NCBI GenBank assembly: GCA_900766055.1
Contig: CAAFTZ010000127.1
Coordinates: 1-29,335, forward strand
Length of the DNA stretch: 29,335 nucleotides
Reading direction: 5' to 3'
Source: an uncultured Parasutterella sp.
GTDB taxonomy: Bacteria; Pseudomonadota; Gammaproteobacteria; Burkholderiales; Burkholderiaceae_F
Part shown: in pieces, positions 24,347 to 29,335 of the stretch
Numbering within the stretch: the first letter of the stretch is position 1
Layout of the letters: every line of letters begins with the position of its first letter
Translations under genes and position numbers: made by a program
The notes under the pieces: generated by a model
Seen by the model: only the letters and a program-made list of their open reading frames with translations
Database searches by the model: none
What the model was told of the DNA's origin: nothing

Positions 24347-24956
24347 GAAAACATTTATAGTTCTGCCCGTTTTTTTTTCATTTAATTTTCTCTTGTTTTT
24401 AATTTAGATTACGATTATTGTTTTAGTTAATTAATTTTAAGATTCTTTTAAAGAAAGATTACCCCTTTGCATAATTCAATTTACATTTTTTTTTGTGGAA
24501 AGAAAAGATTGTTCCCCTTCGAAAACTCGAGTAATTTCACTTCAGCACTTTAGGATATCTTAGTTAGATCCAACTCCGAAACTGAATTATTTGAATTTTT
24601 GTTAAGGTTTCCACGAACAAGAACTACCAAATTCAAGTTTACTCACGTTTTTGCCTTAACAAATATTGAGGTAATTTCTGATAACAATTTTGCGGGATAG
24701 CCCCGATAATGACTCCGTAAGAAGTCTTATGCGCCAATCGGTCTGACTAGGTTTTGTTTCTAAAACCTCTTCTTTGCCTCCGACTGACAAGTTTCAGGCA
24801 AACGATGCAATTAGGTCTTCAACCTTCGATCGAAGAAGAGGAGCTGACTGCATTAGCGGTTTAGCAAAAAGCTCCGATTTTCCTCCAGGAAACTCAATTC
24901 TGTGATTCGATGATTAAAACTAAATTTATTTATCTCAACCGCCCAAGGAAATTTAT
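24347..24956. other. 610-bp AT-rich intergenic region, dcuC upstream region
   Basis: No gene is seen. The first 170 bases are extremely AT-rich and belong to the GIY-YIG gene's upstream side. The rest is the presumed long leader of dcuC. It holds a hairpin AGGTTTT-GTTTCT-AAAACCT (24749-24768) followed by a pyrimidine run, a 12-bp perfect palindrome (24824-24835), and GGAGCT (24840-24845) paired with AGCTCC (24870-24875) before GATTTT. A TGTGA half-site at 24902 could be a weak CRP-like half-site. No transcription start could be placed. Confidence 0.4.
24824..24835. promoter_or_regulatory. Perfect 12-bp palindrome upstream of dcuC
   Basis: CTTCGATCGAAG is identical on both strands and is flanked by a further TCTTC/GAAGA inverted pair. 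It lies about 120 bases before the dcuC start. It is a candidate operator; the binder is unknown. Confidence 0.3.
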
Positions 24957-26339
24957 ATGTTAAGTATCTGCATCGTTATTGCTTCGATTGCGGCAGCGGC
25001 GTACTTGATTTTCAAAAAGTACTATGCTCCCGGCGCTTTGTTATTTGTAGGCCTCATTACTTTAGGGGTAGTCGCCTGCATCAGCCCGGACCCTTTAATT
25101 ACCGGCAAAAAAGCGACTCATCTTGCTGGCCTTGATGTCATTCAGATCTTTACCAACCTGCTTCAGACAAGAACAGCCGGTTTAGGTATGAACATCATGG
25201 CAATCGCCGGCTTCACTTACTTTATGGACCAGATCGGTGCTTCCGGCGCCCTGGTGAGATTAAGCGTTAAGCCGCTCAAGCTGATTAAAGCTCCGTACAT
25301 CGTTATGACACTGGGCTTCATTCTGAGCTTAATCCTTAATGTTTTCATTCCGTCTGCAGCTGGCTTAGCCCTCCTGCTGATGGTCTCCCTCTACCCGGTT
25401 ATGGTCATGGGCGGTATCTCCCGTCAGTCTGCCGCAGCAACCATCTTGGTCGGCGGCTGCTGTTGTTTTGGGCCGTCCGGCGGCAACAACCTTCTGGCTG
25501 CTGATCTCACAAAGATGCACGTCATGGACTTTTTCCTGAATGTTCAGTGGACCATCGGCTGGGTTGCTGTTATCGCTATGCTCGTTGCCCACTTCTTTAT
25601 CCAGCGCTGGTTCGATAAGAGAGACCTCGCCAAAGGCATCCTGACTAAGGAAGACTTCGAAGTTCCTCAGCTGACTAAAGAAGACGCCAAAGCTGAAAAC
25701 GCTCCGCTTTGGTACGCACTCTTCCCGCTGATCCCGGTTATCCTCCTGTTCGTCTTCTCTCCACTGATGTACAAAGGCATCCGCATGGAAGTTGTGACTG
25801 CCCTGCTGGTCTCCACTTTCGTTGCCCTCATCCTTGACGGCATCAGAAGAATGAACCTCAAAGAATCCATCGGCACGATCAAGACCTTTGCTCAGGGTAT
25901 GGGTAAGGTCTTTACCTCCACCGTCTTCCTGATTGTCTGCGCGGAAGTGTTCGCAGCTGGTTTAACGAAATCCGGCGGTATTGCTGAAATCATCAACTCC
26001 GTTTCCGGTATGCAGGCTGGCGGTTACGCTGTCTTCACCGTTATGTTCCTCATCGTCGTCGGTTCCGCCTTCGTGATGGGCTCCGGCAACGCTGCTTTCT
26101 TCAGCTTCGCTCCAATGATTCCGGATATCGCAGCCAAAGTTGGTTTGAACGCTGCATTCATGATTTCTCCGCTCCAGTTAGCCTCCGGTATGGCTCGTTC
26201 TTCCAGCCCGATCGCAGGTGTGACGATTGCTATTGCAGGTTTGAGCGGACTCAATCCGTTTGATTTGATCAGAAGATCCATCCCCGTCATGGTAATTGCC
26301 ATTATCGCTACTTACCTCCGTTCGCTGATGCTGATCTAG
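24957..26339 (+). CDS. dcuC: Anaerobic C4-dicarboxylate transporter, DcuC family
   Basis: A 460-residue inner-membrane protein, almost exactly the length of E. coli DcuC (461). It has about 12 hydrophobic helices in two halves around a charged cytoplasmic loop near residues 220-245. Family features include the Gly-rich ATILVGGCCCFGPSGGNNLLAA in the first half and SAFVMGSGNAAFFSF with SGMARSSSPIAGV in the second. DcuC carries succinate, fumarate and related acids and mainly exports succinate during fermentation or fumarate respiration. It could therefore supply or remove dicarboxylates for the fumarate-reductase-like enzymes in this window, which is inference. AAGGA lies 9 bases before the ATG. 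A long leader with palindromes precedes it and a strong terminator follows, so it is a single-gene unit. Confidence 0.85.
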   Translation: MLSICIVIASIAAAAYLIFKKYYAPGALLFVGLITLGVVACISPDPLITGKKATHLAGLDVIQIFTNLLQTRTAGLGMNIMAIAGFTYFMDQIGASGALVRLSVKPLKLIKAPYIVMTLGFILSLILNVFIPSAAGLALLLMVSLYPVMVMGGISRQSAAATILVGGCCCFGPSGGNNLLAADLTKMHVMDFFLNVQWTIGWVAVIAMLVAHFFIQRWFDKRDLAKGILTKEDFEVPQLTKEDAKAENAPLWYALFPLIPVILLFVFSPLMYKGIRMEVVTALLVSTFVALILDGIRRMNLKESIGTIKTFAQGMGKVFTSTVFLIVCAEVFAAGLTKSGGIAEIINSVSGMQAGGYAVFTVMFLIVVGSAFVMGSGNAAFFSFAPMIPDIAAKVGLNAAFMISPLQLASGMARSSSPIAGVTIAIAGLSGLNPFDLIRRSIPVMVIAIIATYLRSLMLI

Positions 26340-26357
26340 TTTTAGACTGATCTGATT

Positions 26358-26390
26358 CAACAAGAGGCAGCCAGCTGCCTCTTGTTGTTT
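26358..26390 (+). terminator. Rho-independent terminator after dcuC
   Basis: A 14-base perfect inverted repeat, CAACAAGAGGCAGC / GCTGCCTCTTGTTG, separated by CA, is followed by TTT. It begins 18 bases after the stop. On the other strand no T run follows, so it is a poor terminator for rtcB. Confidence 0.85.
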
Positions 26391-26430
26391 CTGCCTATCC
26401 GTTTTAAGCCGGATGGAACAGATGCCCTCC

Positions 26431-27936
26431 CTACATACAAACATCTTCATCACCTTTGTTCTCCGGCTTTTTCTTCTTCTTTTTGTTGCTCCACTGGTTG
26501 CCTTCAGCAGCCATACGGACAAGCTTCGGCTCGAATTTCGCCAGGACATCCACCAAATCTCTCTGGCCGTCGATCACCTTATTGATGTCTTTATAGACTT
26601 CAGGAGATTCGTCCAGGGTTCCTCCGATCAAAGAGATGCCCTGTTCCTTGAGGATCTTTTTCATATCGGCATGTTTCAAGGTTCTGAAAGCAGCCGCTCG
26701 GCTCATCACTCTGCCTGCGCCATGAGAACAGGAATTGAAAGATTTCGCATTTCCTTTACCTCGAACAATGAATCCGGGCGAACCCATAGATCCCGGCACC
26801 ACACCTAACTTACCTTTGCCGGCCGGCGTTGCGCCTTTTCGATGCACAATGAGTTCTTCTCCGTCATACATCTCTTTCCAGGCGAAGTTGTGGTGGTTTT
26901 CTACAAAACCCAATACGCCGCAGCCTAAAGCTCCGATCACGCTCTCATGGATCAGCTCATGGTTGGCTTCAGCGTATTTACCGCAGAGCTCCATGGCCTC
27001 CCAGTAATCTTTTCCTTCCTGAGAATCTAATTCCAGCCAAGCCAAACGCTTTAAGTTCTCAGGCAGTTCCGGATGGAGCTGCTGAGCCAGTTCAGAGAAG
27101 TGATTCGCAACATGCAGGCCTAAGCCTCGGCTTCCGGAGTGAGACAAAAGCGCTGTATAGATCCCGGCCTTAATTTTTAAGGTCGGTTCATCAACGTCGT
27201 TCTCCACCATGAGCTTTCCGAATTCAACGAAATGGTTTCCGTGACCGCTCGTTCCCAACTGAGAAGCTGCACGCTTGAAATTCTCTTTGACGACGCCGGA
27301 TTTCCTCCATAACGGATCCTCCATTACCTTGTGCGTACGCTTTCCGGGCTCGAACGTCACACCTACGCCGAAACGCGTTTCATCCAAAAGTGTTGCGCCG
27401 AATTTGCGGCGATCTTTTTCGAATTCTTCGTAAGGAATATCAAGAATCGATATTCTCATGCGGCAGGCAATATCCACGCCGACAGCATACGGAATCACTG
27501 CGTTTTTAGTCGCCAGCACGCCGCCGATCGGGAGACCGTAACCCTGGTGAGCATCCGGCATCAGAGCGCCTCCGACGGAAATCGGCAAACTAACAGCCTC
27601 ATCCATCTGTTCAAGCGCTCTGGCTTCGACCTTTTCTGTGCCCCACAACTTCCAAGGTGCCTTTTCTTTCCTCTCGCTGTAAACGATTCGGCCACTTCGG
27701 AATTTCTCCAGTTCTTCGGCTGCAACTTTGAAATTTTCTCTAACTTCTTCCGGGATATCTACCTGCTCCAAGACTTCTGTCGGATTGGCAGATACCGCCA
27801 GTTTGCCGACCAGAGGTTTTAATTCAGAATCCTTTTTACCGGCTGCATAGGATTTTCCGAGGGCTTCATAGAGTTTTGCTCTGATCTCGGCAACTTTGGG
27901 AACTTTCAATTCCTCTAAATCTTTTCCTTTAATCAT
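26431..27936 (-). CDS. rtcB: RtcB-family RNA ligase
   Basis: A 501-residue RtcB homologue. RtcB joins RNA 2',3'-cyclic phosphate or 3'-phosphate ends to 5'-OH ends using GTP and Mn2+. The metal-site residues are present: Asp155 and Cys158 (GVDIACRM), His235 (GNHF), His266 (SHSGSRG) and His348/349 (ENHHNF). His405 in CSHGAGR is at the guanylylation site, matching CHGAGR of characterised RtcB. It is about 90 residues longer than E. coli RtcB. The extra length is mainly an N-terminal extension of about 100 residues, with an acidic and Lys-rich end (a run of six Lys near 485). MPDAHQGYGLPIGG replaces the more usual MPDVHxGxG motif, which places it in a divergent subgroup. It overlaps the rtcA remnant by 8 bases and is the last gene of the unit. 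Confidence 0.9.
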   Translation of the reverse strand: MIKGKDLEELKVPKVAEIRAKLYEALGKSYAAGKKDSELKPLVGKLAVSANPTEVLEQVDIPEEVRENFKVAAEELEKFRSGRIVYSERKEKAPWKLWGTEKVEARALEQMDEAVSLPISVGGALMPDAHQGYGLPIGGVLATKNAVIPYAVGVDIACRMRISILDIPYEEFEKDRRKFGATLLDETRFGVGVTFEPGKRTHKVMEDPLWRKSGVVKENFKRAASQLGTSGHGNHFVEFGKLMVENDVDEPTLKIKAGIYTALLSHSGSRGLGLHVANHFSELAQQLHPELPENLKRLAWLELDSQEGKDYWEAMELCGKYAEANHELIHESVIGALGCGVLGFVENHHNFAWKEMYDGEELIVHRKGATPAGKGKLGVVPGSMGSPGFIVRGKGNAKSFNSCSHGAGRVMSRAAAFRTLKHADMKKILKEQGISLIGGTLDESPEVYKDINKVIDGQRDLVDVLAKFEPKLVRMAAEGNQWSNKKKKKKPENKGDEDVCM

Positions 27937-28306
27937 GATTCTCTCTCTTAAATTTAGGCACGTTGACGACCAGGCACTTTCCGTCTTTTTCTGTCTTTAC
28001 TTTTTGACCTGTAAACAATTCCAGAACCTTGATGCAGCTTTCAAGATGCTCTGATGAGCCCTTGGTTAAAAAGCTCCCTCCTGCTGTAAAGAAAAGCGGA
28101 AGAATGATCTGGTCAGCTAAATGAGTTTCAATCGATGCTGATGCCGCAAGAAAACCTCTAATCTGTTTGCCGAGACTTCTTGCCAGTGCTTCAGAGGTGT
28201 CACCGTACTGAGCAATTTCACTGAATACCGTAGGATTCCGTCCTGTCGTCCTAACGATTACCGCAGCTCCCGGTTCCTCGATGTCGGGATTTTCACTGAT
28301 CTCCAA
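27929..28306 (-). pseudogene. rtcA: RNA 3'-terminal phosphate cyclase, C-terminal remnant
   Basis: About 125 residues that match only the last third of RtcA, the enzyme that converts RNA 3'-phosphate ends to 2',3'-cyclic phosphate with ATP. The diagnostic stretch is THLADQIILPLFFTAGGSF, followed by SEHLESCIKVLELF, whose His corresponds to the AMP-accepting His309 of E. coli RtcA. Normal RtcA is about 340 residues, and the first two thirds are missing. There is no in-frame ATG near the 5' end, only a TTG at 28306. The frame stays open into the IscB 3' end without recognisable RtcA sequence. Its stop overlaps the rtcB start by 8 bases (ATGATTAA), the arrangement of an intact rtcA-rtcB pair. Alternatively the fragment is still translated, but without the N-terminal part it cannot be a full cyclase. 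Confidence 0.8.
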
Positions 28307-28316
28307 TTCATCAAAT

Positions 28317-29335
28317 TTAGGCGCGGAGCCCCCTGCCTTCAGGCAGGGCAGGAAGCGCCTCTTCCTTTCGAATTTCTGTTAAATAGGTTCGTCTCTTTTC
28401 CAGCAGATGCAGCTTCTTGCAGCTGATGCCTGCCGAAATTCGGGTTCCGTCAAGCTTCCGAACATCAAAGAACCCGGATGATCGACGGCCGAAAATGAAG
28501 CCTTCTTCTCCCTTGCAGGCAACTTTGTCAAAAAGACGGAAGCCATTGACCTCAAAGGGCGCCTGATTGCGCTTTCGAATGCCGCCTTTGAGGATGGAAA
28601 GCTTATGAATCTGCCGGTTGTTCCGACGCGTCTGCTTCTGGAACAGGAATTCGCCGAGCCTTTCGGCGCCGAGGTTGCCGGCGATGCAGAAAGCATCTGC
28701 ACAATGCGACTTAGCGATGTCGTTCGCGATCCGTGCGTGCTTAGTCCGATAACCGTAGGTGTTGTTCACTTCCAGCTCAGGATGCGACGCCTTCAGGCGA
28801 TTCAGCACCTCCGAGCGCATAATTCCCATGAAGGCTTCCGCGCGGAACGATTGTCCGCGCTTTGCCTTCAGCGTGATTTCACCGCGATGAAGGGCCTTAT
28901 GGCACGTCTCACAGAGCGTAATCAGGTTGCCGGGTGAATCTCCGCCCGTACGTCTGCTTTCCAGATGATGAACATTAAGCACCGGGTCTTTCGATCTGCC
29001 GTAACAATGCTGGCAAACATGCCCGTCTCTGCAAAGAACATACTCGCGGATGTTCCAGAAGCCGAGCTGTTCTCCCTCCTGGTATTCTTTCCCTGAAATG
29101 TCGGGATTCTTCAGCAGCTGCAAGTCGAAAGACGCCGTTTCCACGGTGATCTTTGTGACCGGCAGCAGTCGAAGAACCGCTTCTATGCGCGACAAGTGCG
29201 CGTCGATTCGGTTTTCAACCGACGGAGCAAGCCAGCCTTTGCGCTTGGTGCGGATGCGGTTGTCGAACCTCGGAGCACGGTAGCGCGTTTTGCGGTTACG
29301 GCGCGACTGCCGTAACGCACGACGAGCAGAGAGCA
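28317..29335 (-). CDS. iscB: RNA-guided endonuclease IscB, 5' end beyond the window
   Basis: The frame is open from the right edge to the stop at 28317, giving 338 residues without the PLMP and RuvC-I parts. The edge holds the arginine-rich bridge helix (ARRALRQSRRNRKTRYRAP, 29330-29270). Next is RuvC-II with its Glu in ITVETASFD (29141). The HNH domain has CQHC, VHHLE (28970-28950), GNLI and CETCH. RuvC-III, KSHCADAFCIAG, keeps its His and Asp (28706 and 28697). A basic C-terminal domain ends in Arg. All expected catalytic residues in view are present, so it looks active. IscB cuts DNA guided by an omega RNA encoded upstream of it, which would be past 29335. The gene appears richer in GC than its neighbours. 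It ends 10 bases before the rtcA remnant. Confidence 0.9.
   Translation of the reverse strand, partial: LSARRALRQSRRNRKTRYRAPRFDNRIRTKRKGWLAPSVENRIDAHLSRIEAVLRLLPVTKITVETASFDLQLLKNPDISGKEYQEGEQLGFWNIREYVLCRDGHVCQHCYGRSKDPVLNVHHLESRRTGGDSPGNLITLCETCHKALHRGEITLKAKRGQSFRAEAFMGIMRSEVLNRLKASHPELEVNNTYGYRTKHARIANDIAKSHCADAFCIAGNLGAERLGEFLFQKQTRRNNRQIHKLSILKGGIRKRNQAPFEVNGFRLFDKVACKGEEGFIFGRRSSGFFDVRKLDGTRISAGISCKKLHLLEKRRTYLTEIRKEEALPALPEGRGLRA
28319..28360 (-). repeat. Subterminal hairpin at the right end of the IscB element
   Basis: Outer arms AGGCGC (28319-28324) and GCGCCT (28355-28360) enclose inner arms CCCTGCC (28331-28337) and GGCAGGG (28342-28348), with a 4-base loop TTCA. It covers the last 14 codons of iscB. 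A hairpin this close to the element end is what TnpA of the IS200/IS605 group recognises; that role is inferred. Confidence 0.6.

Larger units (their letters stand above)
28307..29335 (-). mobile_element. Right part of an IscB-bearing IS200/IS605-type element inserted in rtcA
   Basis: The iscB gene, its 3' hairpin and the sudden loss of rtcA homology next to it point to the right end of an ISC-type element. The inner boundary lies in the 12 bases between the iscB stop and the rtcA frame. TTTGAT is there, and TTGAT is the target site of the related ISDra2. The assignment of that pentamer to this element is speculative. No transposase (tnpA) is visible; it may lie beyond the window or be missing. 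Confidence 0.6.

Noticed and set aside
1..29335. CRISPR array, rRNA or tRNA genes
   Set aside because: No regularly spaced direct repeats and no recognisable rRNA or complete tRNA sequence were seen on either strand.

Overview
The window looks like chromosomal DNA of an anaerobic, respiration-oriented betaproteobacterium, most likely a gut member of the Sutterellaceae (Parasutterella/Sutterella-like). This is inference from gene content: a DmsA/DmsB pair close to the enterobacterial proteins, a DcuC dicarboxylate transporter, two secreted fumarate-reductase-like flavoproteins with a covalent-FMN domain and no haem domain, and several multi-cluster iron-sulfur proteins. No taxonomic marker such as rRNA is present.

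Layout. 1-2753 (+): the end of pyrD, thpR and a membrane-anchored HdrD/DgcB-type Fe-S oxidoreductase, closed by a terminator. 2813-3616 (+): an IclR regulator. 3798-6904 (+): a leader with a candidate promoter, then dmsA-dmsB without a dmsC anchor. 6988-10871 (-): two tandem YbaL/KefB-type cation/proton antiporters. 11283-11795 (+): a PsiE-like membrane protein. 11915-13708 (+): the first secreted flavin reductase. 13913-14686 (+): a SIRT5-like deacylase. 14819-15958 (+): a polyferredoxin that I cannot assign. 15964-17831 (-): an amidase coupled to a small P-loop kinase-like protein. 18026-19819 (+): the second secreted flavin reductase. 20215-21722 (-): an outer-membrane barrel protein with a DIP1984-family protein downstream. 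21944-23353 (+): a dihydroorotase-like amidohydrolase. 23480-24343 (-): an AT-rich GIY-YIG/DUF4357 nuclease gene. 24957-26339 (+): dcuC. 26431-29335 (-): rtcB, a C-terminal remnant of rtcA, and an IscB gene that runs off the right edge.

How the genes fit together. DmsAB, the two flavin reductases, DcuC, the membrane Fe-S oxidoreductase and the polyferredoxin fit a lifestyle of anaerobic respiration with organic acceptors such as S-/N-oxides, fumarate and other unsaturated acids. DcuC could exchange dicarboxylates. The electron donors to the periplasmic flavin reductases, and the quinol anchor for DmsAB, are not in the window.

The most interesting locus is the right end. An IscB (the RNA-guided nuclease family ancestral to Cas9) with bridge helix, RuvC-II, HNH and RuvC-III motifs ends in a strong hairpin. 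It lies directly against an rtcA gene that has lost its first two thirds, and that remnant overlaps rtcB. This suggests an IS200/IS605-type insertion into an RNA end-repair operon. The IscB 5' end, its guide RNA and the other half of rtcA, if they exist, lie beyond the window.
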